Source: Terriglobia bacterium (GTDB taxonomy: Bacteria > Acidobacteriota > Terriglobia > Terriglobales > Acidobacteriaceae). Taken from it: DNA of 64,000 nucleotides. This document shows positions 1-8,005 of the stretch, one piece after another. The DNA lies in contig JAVUPY010000042.1 in assembly GCA_032252755.1 (NCBI GenBank), positions 32,508 to 96,507 of the forward strand. The letters run 5' to 3'. The translations under genes were made by a program, and so were the position numbers. The first letter of the stretch is position 1. Each line of letters opens with the position of its first letter. The notes beneath the pieces were generated by a model that was given only the letters and a program-made list of their open reading frames with translations, was not told where the DNA came from and ran no database searches.

Positions 1-2
1 GG

Positions 3-569
3 AACGTCTACGCGGTAAGAGTGCCGGGAAATCCGGTAATGCTGTGGGGAATCAATTTCCCAGAATTACCCGAAGACGCCCGGCTGGCTCTGACCTGCGT
101 GTTGGTTTGCAAGGGCTGCAAGACGCAAAGTGTAGTGCCGCTGACGGGGGTTGAGTACGAGATGCTTACGACCAGTGAGCGCGTTCACCGGCGTTGCGAT
201 GGTTGTGGCGAAGTTTCGGTCTGGAAGCGCGTGCCAAACCCGTCCAATGGGGAGTCGAAGGATGCGGCGGGACAGAAGACAGAAGGGAAGAATCGGCGGC
301 GTTATTCGCGAGTCTCGGTGAAGCTCTGGGGATACATTGTGGAGGGTGGCAACGAAGACTCAGTCCCGATTGTAGATATGTCGCGCGATGGCATCCGTTT
401 CCGCAGTTCGCAAAAATATGAACCGGAGCAGGTGGTTCAGGTTGCTGTAGCGTACATGGCAGGTACAGCCAATATCTTCGTTCCCGGGCGGGTCGTGTGG
501 CGTTCAGGTGAGGGGAGCGCGCAGTACGAATATGGGCTGCGTTTCATGAGTCGCTCGCCAATTATGTAA
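3..569 (+). CDS. PilZ-domain protein with N-terminal zinc ribbon (5' end cut by window)
   Basis: PilZ domains bind cyclic di-GMP; this is a likely cytoplasmic receptor. The C-terminal half carries the two PilZ signatures: R-x-x-x-R (RRYSR, about residues 93-97 counted from the GTG at 21) and D-x-S-x-x-G (DMSRDG, 119-124). Before it are two CxxC pairs (C30/C33 and C59/C62) that look like a zinc ribbon. The frame stays open through the first base of the window, and the residues encoded upstream of GTG-21 continue smoothly, so the true start is probably outside. A short charged linker (residues 72-92) joins the two halves. No partner gene is visible; the next gene is convergent. The domain call is firm; the output of the protein is unknown. 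Confidence 0.8.
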   Translation, partial: NVYAVRVPGNPVMLWGINFPELPEDARLALTCVLVCKGCKTQSVVPLTGVEYEMLTTSERVHRRCDGCGEVSVWKRVPNPSNGESKDAAGQKTEGKNRRRYSRVSVKLWGYIVEGGNEDSVPIVDMSRDGIRFRSSQKYEPEQVVQVAVAYMAGTANIFVPGRVVWRSGEGSAQYEYGLRFMSRSPIM

Positions 570-571
570 GC

Positions 572-1246
572 CTATGCGCTTCGAGACAGGCCTTGCGGCG
601 ACGATGCCTGGTGCGCCAATAGCACAAGATCCCAGCGACGCCTCACGTTGAATTTCTTCATCAACTGGGAGATTTCCGACTTCAGTTCTGGCTCCGAAAT
701 TCCGAGTGTCTGCGCGATGTCGGCGTCGGACTCAGTAGACATAAGGCAATTGAGCAGCTTCGCCTGCGATTCGGTGAGTTCGGCCGAACCCAGCGCGTAG
801 AGCATGCGGCGCGTTGATGACAACACGCTTCCGACGAATTTCGACAGCAATTGCCGGGGGACCCAGAAGCCATTCTGATGAACGGCACTGAGGGCGCGCG
901 CGAGGTCGGCGCGGACTTCGCCGCGGCGCAGCATACCTTTAACGCCCATGGTCAGCAGCGGAAAAGCTGTGGTTTCGTCGAAGGTGTCGCCGATCATCAG
1001 CACGCGGGCGTGCGGATCGCGCGAAAGGATGCGAACAACGATGGCTTGGGTCGCTTCCGCCGACGGTCGTACCTCTATAGCGTAAATATCCGCCAAAGGC
1101 AGATCGCCAGATTCGGCGCCAGCGTCCATGCGCTTGACCCGCAGACTGTAATTAGCCAGGTAGAGCACGCCCTGGCATTCCGAAATCGTGATCGGGTCGG
1201 AAGAAAGCAGGCAAACAGTGGGAGACGACGCAGCTTGCGCGTGCAT
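572..1246 (-). CDS. Atypical NarL/LuxR-type response regulator
   Basis: The product resembles a NarL/FixJ regulator: an N-terminal receiver-like fold followed by a C-terminal LuxR-type helix-turn-helix (LTESQAKLLNCLMS, then DIAQTLGISEPELKSEIS). The receiver part has lost the usual acidic pocket and phospho-acceptor context (it begins VCLLSSDPI), so phosphorylation-independent action is likely; this is inference. The frame is open up to 1354, but I chose ATG at 1246 because the receiver fold starts right after it and the longer N-terminus is unlike the family. It converges on the PilZ gene with a 2-base gap. The DNA target is unknown, and no sensor kinase lies nearby. Confidence 0.65.
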   Translation of the reverse strand: MHAQAASSPTVCLLSSDPITISECQGVLYLANYSLRVKRMDAGAESGDLPLADIYAIEVRPSAEATQAIVVRILSRDPHARVLMIGDTFDETTAFPLLTMGVKGMLRRGEVRADLARALSAVHQNGFWVPRQLLSKFVGSVLSSTRRMLYALGSAELTESQAKLLNCLMSTESDADIAQTLGISEPELKSEISQLMKKFNVRRRWDLVLLAHQASSPQGLSRSA

Positions 1247-1402
1247 AGTAGGCGAGACGTTACTCCAGATTTGGGGCCGGTGCAATTGATAGATGAGGGA
1301 CCCACATCTAATTGCGACAGAGAGGACCAGGGATGCTGGGAGTGCCCCCGTCACTAATTGGTCATCCTGTGGACGTCCGAGACGGATGGGCAGAACGGTA
1401 TA

Positions 1403-2389
1403 ATGTCCAGCGTGACCAAGTTTTCAATCGTAGTGCCCTTCCATAATGAGCAGGAGAGCGTAACCGAGCTTTACGACCGCCTCAAAGCCGTCATGGAAGC
1501 GAACGGTGACTCGTTCGAACTGGTGTTTGTCGACGACGGCAGCAGCGACCAGACGTATCCGCTGCTGCAGCAGATCGCCGGTGTCGATAGTCGCGTTGTG
1601 GTAGTGAAGTTGCGGCGTAATTTCGGACAGACCTCGGCGCTGGCGGCAGGTTTTGACCACGCTAAAGGCGAGTTCGTCATTGCCATGGACGGCGACCTGC
1701 AGCACGATCCAGCCGATATACCGCTCTTCCTGGAGAAGATTGACGAAGGGTATGACATCGTCAGCGGATGGCGTAAAGATCGCGTCGACAATTTCATCCT
1801 GCGGCGCTTCCCATCACGCGTGGCCAACTGGCTGATGGCCAAGCTGAGCGGCGTAGATATCCACGACTTCGGAACGACCTACAAAGCATATCGCCGCGAC
1901 CTGCTGGAGCAGGTGCCGCTCTACGGCGAGATGCATCGGTTCATCCCGGCGCTGGCGTCGGGCTACGGCGCGAGCATCTGCGAAGTGCCCATCAAGAACG
2001 TGAATCGCGACCGCGGTGCCAGCCATTACGGGATTTCGCGGACGTTCCGCGTGTTCTTCGACCTGATCACGATCCGATTCCTGCTGCGGTACCTGACACG
2101 CCCGCTGCACTTCTTTGGAAGCGTGGGAATGCTCGGCATCCTGACGGGCTCGGCAATTGCGGCATGGATGGTCGTCCTGAAGCTGTTTACACACATCCAT
2201 CTGATCGATGAGCATGGGCCGCTCGTGATCTCGGCCGCAGTGCTGATTGTTGCGGGCGTGCAGTTGCTCGCGTTGGGACTGTTGGGCGAACTCCAGGTAC
2301 GGCATTTCCACGAGCCGGTCTCCGGAGTTCCTTATCGAGTTGACAAGATCCTGCGCACCGAGCAGGAGAGCGAGATTCACGAAGACTGA
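1403..2389 (+). CDS. GtrB/DPM1-like family 2 glycosyltransferase (membrane)
   Basis: Probably transfers a sugar from a nucleotide sugar to undecaprenyl phosphate on the cytoplasmic face of the inner membrane (GtrB/ArnC/dolichol-phosphate-mannose synthase family). The GT-A domain starts at once (FSIVVPFHNE), with VDDGSSD near residue 43 and the metal-binding MDGDLQHDP near 94. Two hydrophobic segments follow near residues 235-260 and 273-295, as in GtrB. The frame opens at 1358, but ATG-1403 (or GTG-1412) directly precedes the fold. A TATAAT overlaps the ATG (1399-1404). A rho-independent terminator follows at 2440. The sugar specificity cannot be read from sequence. Confidence 0.82.
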   Translation: MSSVTKFSIVVPFHNEQESVTELYDRLKAVMEANGDSFELVFVDDGSSDQTYPLLQQIAGVDSRVVVVKLRRNFGQTSALAAGFDHAKGEFVIAMDGDLQHDPADIPLFLEKIDEGYDIVSGWRKDRVDNFILRRFPSRVANWLMAKLSGVDIHDFGTTYKAYRRDLLEQVPLYGEMHRFIPALASGYGASICEVPIKNVNRDRGASHYGISRTFRVFFDLITIRFLLRYLTRPLHFFGSVGMLGILTGSAIAAWMVVLKLFTHIHLIDEHGPLVISAAVLIVAGVQLLALGLLGELQVRHFHEPVSGVPYRVDKILRTEQESEIHED

Positions 2390-2439
2390 TCCGAAGATCG
2401 GGAGAGCGACACGGAAGAACAAGGGCCGACAACAAATAA

Positions 2440-2473
2440 CCCCACCTGGATATAAAGGTGGGGTTCAGTTTTT
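2440..2473 (+). terminator. Rho-independent terminator
   Basis: CCCCACCT (2440-2447) pairs perfectly with AGGTGGGG (2456-2463), followed by TTCAGTTTTT. It ends the glycosyltransferase transcript and, being nearly symmetric, may also serve the convergent BON gene. Confidence 0.8.
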
Positions 2474-2497
2474 CGAGTCTTCCGACCGCTTTGCTCT

Positions 2498-3070
2498 TTA
2501 CTCGCTGGCCGTCTGAGCGTTGCTCTTCTTGTTGTGCTTTGCCGACTTTACGTCGAGCTCGTTTACAACCTGCGTGACGTTCGGGATCTTCGCCGCGGCC
2601 TTCTCGATTTCGGTTCGCTGGGCCATCGTGTCGACGTCACCCTTCAGCGTTAGCACGCCGTTCTTCACGTCGGCGTTGATGTGCTGGTTGCCCCAGTTAT
2701 TCTTGGCTTCCAGGGCTTTCCAGTTACTCTTAATCCCGTCGTCGAGGTTCGAGTCGACTTTGCCGGCCTGGTTTTCCGCGTTGTCAGGGCGGACGCCGAT
2801 TTCGTTGGAAACAACATAGGCCGGAGCTGCCGACTGGGCGATCCGCTCGGCCTGGTTCTTCTGGTCGTCGCTCTGCACGTCGCCCTGCAGGGTCACGACT
2901 TTCTTGTCATTGTCCACGTCCACCTTGACGTCGTTCAGGCCTGCTTGCTGCAGTTGGTTCTTGACCTGATCCTTGTCAACGCCGGCGTTCTTGTTGTTAC
3001 TGCTGCAAGCAACGCTCAGGCCCACAATCATCAGAACGGCTACTCCGAGCGGCAGAAACTTGGTTTTCAT
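2498..3070 (-). CDS. BON-domain lipoprotein
   Basis: Likely a periplasmic, lipid-anchored protein. The start at 3070 gives a lipoprotein signal (MKTKFLPLGVAVLMIVG, lipobox LSVAC) and sits behind GGAG eight bases upstream; the open frame to 3172 is ignored. Two BON domains follow: about residues 33-90 (VKNQLQQAGLNDVKVDVDND through LQGDVQS) and about 115-180 (INADVKNGVLTLKGDVD). BON domains are thought to bind phospholipid and are found in OsmY/Kbp-like envelope-stress proteins. The C-terminus is Lys-rich. It shares a terminator with the convergent glycosyltransferase. Confidence 0.8.
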   Translation of the reverse strand: MKTKFLPLGVAVLMIVGLSVACSSNNKNAGVDKDQVKNQLQQAGLNDVKVDVDNDKKVVTLQGDVQSDDQKNQAERIAQSAAPAYVVSNEIGVRPDNAENQAGKVDSNLDDGIKSNWKALEAKNNWGNQHINADVKNGVLTLKGDVDTMAQRTEIEKAAAKIPNVTQVVNELDVKSAKHNKKSNAQTASE

Positions 3071-3254
3071 AATGGATTCTCCGTGATACAGGCTTCTTCG
3101 GTAAGGGATCGAACATCGAGCAGTGAGATGAGAGCGGCAGGGGAGGGGTGGGCCGAAGAAACGGCAAAACAATAAAGGGAAGGCGGAAAACGGATAAGCT
3201 GGAGAGAGTGTCTGCAGGGCAGAGTTGTGCCGCTTTTACATTAGCGGTTTGCCG

Positions 3255-3950
3255 TCACTTGGCGACACCCGCTTTTACCACTGATTCCAGGATCTTCACG
3301 CCATCAGTCATGCCCATTACTGGTTCAGAAGCTCGTTCCGGGTGGGGCATCATCCCGAGCACGTTGCGGCCTTCGTTGCAGATGCCGGCTATGTTGTCGA
3401 GTGAGCCGTTCGGGTTAGCTGCGTCGGTGATCTGGCCGTCAGGAGCGGAGTAGCGGAAGACGATGCGGTTCTGTTTTCTAAGCTGATCGAGTGTAGACTC
3501 GTCGCAGAAATAGTTACCTTCCATGTGGCCAATGGGAACGGTGAGGACCTCGCCTTTTTCGCAGAGGTGAGTGTAAGGCGTGTCGGTGGTTTCGCAGCGA
3601 ATTTGTACGGGCTTGCAGATGTATTTCAGCCCGCGATTGCGCAGCAGGGCTCCGGGAAGCAGGCCAGATTCGGTGAGGATTTGAAAACCGTTGCAGATTC
3701 CCATAACAAGGCCGCCGCCGGCGGCAAACTTCCGGACGCTTTCCATGACGGGCGAAAACTTCGCGATCGCGCCGGTGCGCAGGTAGTCGCCATAGGCGAA
3801 GCCGCCGGGAACGATGACAACGTCGACGTTCTCTAGATCGTGCGACTCGTGCCAGAGCATGGTTGCCGGCTGGCCAAAAACCTCGGAAAAGGCCCAGTAG
3901 GCATCGTGATCACAGTTCGAGCCGGGAAAAATAATCACGCCAAATTTCAT
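3255..3950 (-). CDS. purQ: Phosphoribosylformylglycinamidine synthase subunit PurQ
   Basis: Glutaminase subunit of FGAM synthase: it hydrolyses glutamine and passes ammonia to PurL in step four of purine synthesis. It is a class I glutamine amidotransferase with nucleophile Cys86 in GICNGFQIL and the His203/Glu205 pair in MMPHPER. The N-terminus ([16 protein letters not shown]) is typical of the family, and 231 residues is the normal length. purL and purS are not in the window, so the pathway is split across the genome. The gene stands alone between BON (upstream, same strand) and the Spy-like gene. Confidence 0.95.
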   Translation of the reverse strand: MKFGVIIFPGSNCDHDAYWAFSEVFGQPATMLWHESHDLENVDVVIVPGGFAYGDYLRTGAIAKFSPVMESVRKFAAGGGLVMGICNGFQILTESGLLPGALLRNRGLKYICKPVQIRCETTDTPYTHLCEKGEVLTVPIGHMEGNYFCDESTLDQLRKQNRIVFRYSAPDGQITDAANPNGSLDNIAGICNEGRNVLGMMPHPERASEPVMGMTDGVKILESVVKAGVAK

Positions 3951-4026
3951 TGGGAATCCTCGAGTTCAGTTTAGCACGCAAAAAGTGCCCGCCATTGCTG
4001 GCGGGCTGTGGGAGGCAGTGCAGAAG

Positions 4027-4638
4027 CTAGTCTTCTTGTGGTGAAGGTGGTGCCGCAGGTGGCGCTCCCGGTGCTGCTGGCGGCGGAGCTGGCTGGTCGC
4101 CTGTTGCTGGACGACCGCTGCGACGATGCCCCATTTCACCGCGCTTCTCTCTGGCTGTCCGGAAACGCTCCGCCCGCATGCTGCGCAACTCTTTCCACTG
4201 GTCGGCGGTGAGAACCTTGCGCATCGAGACATACATCATGGCATTGGTCTTCTCGAGCTTCATCCGGGCGGCCAACAATGCGTCTAGCTGTGAGCTGATC
4301 TGGGTCTCGTTCAACTGGTCGGCATCCATCAGCGGCTGTAGCTTCAACTCCTCCCGCTGAACGTCTGCGCGGAGATCAACCAGCTTCAACCGATAATCGA
4401 GGAATGTTTTCTCAAGTTGTTGTTTTTGTTGGTCGGTTAGCTTGAGCTTTTCGGCTACTGCGGAGTTCTTCCACCAGCTTCCGCCAAAGCCGCGGAGTGG
4501 CGGCATGGGACCCATACCGTCTGGGCCGGGACCCATATGGCGAGCCATGGGGCCGGGCATCGGTCCGGGGCCGGGATCCTGGGCCAGTGCCATCGTGGTT
4601 AAGGTCAGCACTGCAATGAGCAGCAACGTTTTCTTCAT
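4027..4638 (-). CDS. Spy/CpxP-like periplasmic protein, last gene of an ECF sigma operon
   Basis: Secreted protein with a clear signal peptide (MKKTLLLIAVLTLTTMALAQ). A Pro/Gly/Met-rich stretch (residues 21-48) precedes a helical core with LTDQQKQQLEK near residue 67 and LTADQWKELR near 147, the LTxxQ repeats of Spy/CpxP-like periplasmic stress proteins. The tail (160-203) is Arg- then Pro/Ala-rich. It lies 8 bases after the anti-sigma-like gene, so it is very likely the last member of the operon led by the sigma at 5230-5832. By analogy it may act as a periplasmic chaperone or metal/stress sensor feeding back on the sigma; that role is inference. Confidence 0.75.
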   Translation of the reverse strand: MKKTLLLIAVLTLTTMALAQDPGPGPMPGPMARHMGPGPDGMGPMPPLRGFGGSWWKNSAVAEKLKLTDQQKQQLEKTFLDYRLKLVDLRADVQREELKLQPLMDADQLNETQISSQLDALLAARMKLEKTNAMMYVSMRKVLTADQWKELRSMRAERFRTAREKRGEMGHRRSGRPATGDQPAPPPAAPGAPPAAPPSPQED

Positions 4639-4646
4639 CGTGGTTC

Positions 4647-5048
4647 CTACCTTGTCTGTTTACTGGATTGAGCCTGAAGGCTCCTATCCATGTCTTGTGA
4701 AATCAGTTCCATTGGTGCGAGCGCGTCGGGCGTCGGATCGGCGAGCGTTTCGTCGATATCGGCTAGCAACTGTTGATCGGAAATGTTGTGCGTCCGGGCG
4801 GTCTGCGGCACGGGGGTCACGACCGGACTGCTTCCCGATGTGAGCATGGCGCCGGCGACGATGAGAAGCGCGGCGGTTGAGGCCAGCGCGAGTCGAAGCG
4901 ATGAGAACCGATGTCTGGCGGCAACCTTGGCGCGTACATTCGCGCGTTGCGCAGCCCAGAAAACGGTGGGGCGTTCCGCCTCGGCGCGGCAGGCCTCCCG
5001 GAACTCCTTTGCCCAGCCTTCGTCTTGTCTGTCCAACTCGAAATCCAT
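4647..5048 (-). CDS. Probable anti-sigma factor (single-pass membrane protein)
   Basis: A 133-aa protein with an acidic N-terminal segment (MDFELDRQDEGWAKEF), an Arg-rich linker, one membrane helix (about 58-75, LALASTAALLIVAGAML) and a periplasmic tail ending DMDRSLQ. There is no zinc-binding anti-sigma signature (HxxxCxxC), so the call rests on topology and position. The start at 5048 is set by AGGAAA just upstream; the frame stays open to 5159 but would run through the preceding small gene. It lies 11 bases after the 56-aa gene and 8 before the Spy-like gene. It could instead be a sensor protein unrelated to anti-sigma function. Confidence 0.6.
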   Translation of the reverse strand: MDFELDRQDEGWAKEFREACRAEAERPTVFWAAQRANVRAKVAARHRFSSLRLALASTAALLIVAGAMLTSGSSPVVTPVPQTARTHNISDQQLLADIDETLADPTPDALAPMELISQDMDRSLQAQSSKQTR

Positions 5049-5059
5049 AACAATTTCCT

Positions 5060-5230
5060 TCAGGGCAGCAGGAAACCGCCACCTGTACAGCAATAGATCA
5101 GCCCTTCCAACCTGGTCATCACCAGGAACAGCAGGATCGCCATTCCGATGCTGATCCAATTGAAGTTCGCGGTACCGGAATCGTCGTGCAGCATGTCCGT
5201 ACTGATCTCCTTCACGTTCAGCGCCCGCAT
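5060..5230 (-). CDS. 56-aa single-pass membrane protein coupled to ECF sigma
   Basis: Small gene hidden between the sigma and anti-sigma-like genes. Its ATG (5228-5230) overlaps the sigma stop as TGATG, a sign of translational coupling; its own stop lies 11 bases before the next ATG. The product starts MRALNVKEISTDML, has one membrane helix (WISIGMAILLFLVM, about residues 25-40) and a short Cys/Gly tail ending in YCCTGGGFLLP. I do not recognise a family. The coupling and the operon position suggest a regulator or partner of the sigma or anti-sigma protein. Confidence 0.65.
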   Translation of the reverse strand: MRALNVKEISTDMLHDDSGTANFNWISIGMAILLFLVMTRLEGLIYCCTGGGFLLP

Positions 5231-5832
5231 CACTTTGTTCCCCGGACGCGCATGCGGACTGCGGTTACGGCGCGCGACAAATGCACTTTGACGGTTCCGA
5301 GCTTGATATCCAGCACCTGCGCAATTTCTTCGAGGCTCATTTCCTCGGAGAAGCGCAGTACGAAAACTTCGCGCTGCTGGGGAGCTAGTTCGGCGACGGC
5401 GCTCCAGACGGCATCCAATTCTTCTTTCGCGAGGAACTGACGGTCCGGCGTCGAGCGGGAATCGCGAACTGTTTCCGCCGCGCTCTCCACGGACTCTTCT
5501 TCGGGCCGCTGGAAGAGCCGTCTCCAGAAAGCTTGGCGCCGGTTGCGCACGTGATCGCGAACCAGGTTAATGGCGATCCGGGTCAGCCATGTCGAGACGC
5601 TCGCGTCACCGCGGAAGCTCGCACGCTTTTCGTAGGCGCGCACGAAGCAGTCCTGCGTGATGTTGGAAGCCAACTCGGAATCACGCACCAGGGCCATGAC
5701 GACACGAAAGATCTTCTGCTGGTGCTCGCGCACCAGGTCGTCGAACTCTTCGTGCGCTAGACCTCTCGTGAGCGCCTGCGTCGCGATTCCGGCCGGATTC
5801 AACGTGCCGTCCAATCTGTCCTCTACCATCAA
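5230..5832 (-). CDS. ECF sigma-70 factor (RpoE-like)
   Basis: Extracytoplasmic-function sigma factor of 200 aa. Region 2 spans about residues 30-95 (FDDLVREHQQKIFRVVMAL, ITQDCFVRAYEK, STWLTRIAINLVRDHVR) and region 4 about 140-195 (LAPQQREVFVLRF, SLEEIAQVLDIKLGTVKVHLSRA). It heads a four-gene minus-strand operon: sigma, 56-aa membrane protein, anti-sigma-like protein, Spy-like protein. Such operons usually autoregulate in response to envelope stress; no matching promoter could be confirmed by eye. The two residues before VEDRLDG leave a small doubt about the exact start. Confidence 0.9.
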   Translation of the reverse strand: MMVEDRLDGTLNPAGIATQALTRGLAHEEFDDLVREHQQKIFRVVMALVRDSELASNITQDCFVRAYEKRASFRGDASVSTWLTRIAINLVRDHVRNRRQAFWRRLFQRPEEESVESAAETVRDSRSTPDRQFLAKEELDAVWSAVAELAPQQREVFVLRFSEEMSLEEIAQVLDIKLGTVKVHLSRAVTAVRMRVRGTK

Positions 5833-5904
5833 TGGACGAATTGTAGGAGCCGGGGTTTACATGTAAGGGTTAAGTTTTGTAACCGGGCGAGAGAATGATT
5901 TCAC

Positions 5905-5927
5905 CACGAAGACACGAAGGCACGAAG
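5905..5927. repeat. Three tandem 8-bp units (CACGAAGn)
   Basis: CACGAAG occurs at 5905, 5913 and 5921 with one variable base between copies. It lies between the sigma start and the truncated AI-2E gene, with no coding role visible. Confidence 0.75.
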
Positions 5928-6013
5928 AAAAAGGGCTAATATCCGTTTCTTTCAGGCAGTCTGGTCCCGATGAAAGTTGTTCCGAACAGTGAATAGCGAC
6001 ATCTAAGTAAACC

Positions 6014-6523
6014 GTGAACGCCCGGTATCATTTTGACCTTACTTTCGGGGCACTGAAGCGCTGGTTCATTGCGCAGTGCTACGACTCGCTCGCGGTTGGT
6101 GTTATGTGGCTGATCGCGCTGACGATCTTGCATGTGCCCCTGGCGCCGCTCTGGGCGGTGCTCGCGGCTGCATTGCAGTTTATCCCGCATTTCGGGCCGA
6201 TTCTAAGCCTGATTGGGCCGGCGATCTCGCTGGCGATTGCGAAGCCCAGTTGGGACTCGCTGCTTTACCTCGGCATCAGCTATGCCGCCATTGTTATCGT
6301 TGACGGACTGGTTCTGCAGCCGTATCTCATGAAGCGGCAGAACCGGGTGCCCATCTGGGCCTCCATCGTGTTTCCAATAGTGCTGGGTTTCGTCATTCCA
6401 TTCTGGGGAGTCCTGCTCGCACCGCCATTGCTGGCGGTAATTTATGCGTATCGCGGACGGCATCAGGAACGCGTTGTGCGGTCGGACGAGGGGATTGTGT
6501 TGCCGCCCGAGCGACGAAGTTAG
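6014..6523 (+). pseudogene. AI-2E family transporter, C-terminal half only
   Basis: The product matches only the C-terminal half of AI-2E (PF01594) permeases: the conserved FIPHFGPILSLIGPAISL block, a helix, then LVLQPYLMKRQNRVPIWASIV and the final GVLLAPPLLAVIYA. Full proteins are about 340-370 aa; this has 169. An in-frame TAA sits one codon before the GTG at 6014, and nothing upstream to the sigma promoter encodes the missing half, so the 5' part appears deleted. A functional short form cannot be excluded. Charged residues at both ends and four or so membrane helices remain. Confidence 0.6.
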
Positions 6524-6639
6524 TCTTGAAGTAGAAAGACCAACGTCTCAGATGTGGGGCACCACAACGATGGGCCGCGTTTCGCGCGCCTAAGCCGGGG
6601 CTCCTCGCGCATGGTATCGAGACCGCAGGAGATCGAGGG

Positions 6640-7314
6640 ATGGAAGTGATTTCGGTCAATGTGGGAGAGCCGCGCAGGATCGTCTGGCGGGACATGACCG
6701 TCCTGACGGCAATATTCAAGCAACCGGTGGACGGAAGGGTTATGGTTGCGAGACGCAATCTCGCCGGCGACAGGCAGGCGGATTTAAGGGTACACGGCGG
6801 CGTGAAGAAGGCGGTTTACGGTTATCCTGCTGAGCACTATGAGTACTGGCGCGGCGAGTTTCCGGAGGCGGACTTAACGTGGGGGAACTTTGGTGAGAAC
6901 CTGACGACTTCGGGGCTGCTGGAAGACCAGGTCTGCATCGGAGACCACCTCAGGGTCGGCAGCGCGGTACTAATGGTGACGCAACCCCGAATGCCATGCT
7001 ACAAGCTGGCAGTGCGCTTCAACCGCGATGACATGGTGAAGCGATTCTGGTTGAGCCGACGACCCGGTTATTACTTCGCGGTGGTGGAAGAGGGTGAGCT
7101 AGGAGCGGGATCGAGGATCGAGTTCGTGCACCGAGACAGCGAAAGGGTGAGTGTTCGCGATGTTGTCGATCTATTTCTTGGAAGAGAACGGTCCCCGGAA
7201 TTACTGGGGCGAGCTTTGCGTCTCGAAGTGCTGCCCGAGACATGGAAGGACGAGCTGCGGGAGCGAGCCGACCGGGGCACGGCTACAGCAGAGTCCTCTT
7301 TGCACGGTGAATAG
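6640..7314 (+). CDS. MOSC-domain protein (YiiM-like)
   Basis: MOSC domains handle molybdenum-cofactor sulfur chemistry; YiiM-type members reduce N-hydroxylated compounds. Seen here: VHGGVKKAVYGYP (about 51-63), WGNFGENLTT (81-90), and the conserved cysteine at 120 in QPRMPCYKL, the presumed Mo ligand or sulfur carrier. After residue 165 an α-helical '3-alpha' tail (RVSVRDVVDLFLG) matches YiiM rather than short MOSC proteins. The length of 224 aa is normal. No Moco genes are nearby. Confidence 0.85.
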   Translation: MEVISVNVGEPRRIVWRDMTVLTAIFKQPVDGRVMVARRNLAGDRQADLRVHGGVKKAVYGYPAEHYEYWRGEFPEADLTWGNFGENLTTSGLLEDQVCIGDHLRVGSAVLMVTQPRMPCYKLAVRFNRDDMVKRFWLSRRPGYYFAVVEEGELGAGSRIEFVHRDSERVSVRDVVDLFLGRERSPELLGRALRLEVLPETWKDELRERADRGTATAESSLHGE

Positions 7315-7368
7315 GTAAGTGGCTTATAAATCCGCGCCAGCAGAAATTAGTTAAAGTGGGAATTTAAG

Positions 7369-7935
7369 ATGAATAGACTGCATCGCTGGTTGTGCCGCTC
7401 GGATGGTTGGCGAAGGACCGTCCTAGAGCGCGTGCCGTGGGTCCTGGGCAATTCCGATCTCGGCAACGACGTGCTCGAGGTTGGCCCGGGGCCGGGGTTG
7501 ACAACCGAACTGATTCGATTGCGGACACAGCGCCTGACCGCGCTGGAGATTGATTCAAAGCTTGCAGAATCGCTGAGGGAGCGGCTCGGCAATACGAACG
7601 TCAGCATCATCACCGGCGACGGGACCGCCATGCCATTTCCCGATGAGAGATTTTCGGGTGCCGTTTCTTTCACTATGCTGCACCACGTGCCATCGGTCGA
7701 ACTGCAGAACCGGCTTCTGCGAGAGGTTCGGAGGGTGCTGAAGCCGGGCGGAATTTTCGCCGGAAGTGACAGCCTGCAGAGTTTCATGATGCGGCTGATT
7801 CATATCGGAGACACGCTGGTACCGGTCCATCCGGAGACATTTGGTTCGAGACTGGAAGCTGCGGGTTTCGAAGTTTTGGCGATCGAGAAGAACTCGCAGG
7901 CTTTCCGGTTTCAAGCACGGCGTTCATTGCAGTGA
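7369..7935 (+). CDS. Class I SAM-dependent methyltransferase
   Basis: A 188-aa Rossmann-fold methyltransferase. Motif I is LEVGPGPGLTTELI (about residues 38-51), followed by the acidic end of strand 2 (ALEID) and the motif around SFTMLHHV (about 102-109), then RRVLKPGGIF (about 123-132), as in UbiE/COQ5-like enzymes. The substrate is unknown. The gene starts 54 bases after the MOSC gene and is followed immediately by an imperfect palindrome likely to act as terminator. Confidence 0.8.
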   Translation: MNRLHRWLCRSDGWRRTVLERVPWVLGNSDLGNDVLEVGPGPGLTTELIRLRTQRLTALEIDSKLAESLRERLGNTNVSIITGDGTAMPFPDERFSGAVSFTMLHHVPSVELQNRLLREVRRVLKPGGIFAGSDSLQSFMMRLIHIGDTLVPVHPETFGSRLEAAGFEVLAIEKNSQAFRFQARRSLQ

Positions 7936-7945
7936 GAAAAGCAAA

Positions 7946-7982
7946 AAGCCCCACCCTGGCAAATGAGGCCAGGATGGAGCAC
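7946..7982. repeat. Intergenic palindrome, 'CCCCAnCCTGGC' family
   Basis: An imperfect hairpin in which CCTGGC pairs with GCCAGG, flanked by GCCCCAC on one side and TGGAGCAC on the other. Similar ~35-bp copies lie at 15326-15360 and 39579-39612. Its position just after a stop codon suggests a terminator or a REP-like element. Confidence 0.6.
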
Positions 7983-8005
7983 TCAGATCGAGACGTTCGC
8001 CCGCT

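Noticed and set aside
1399..1404. TATAAT overlapping the glycosyltransferase ATG as a promoter for a leaderless mRNA
   Set aside because: No -35 and no extended -10; chance match is likely.
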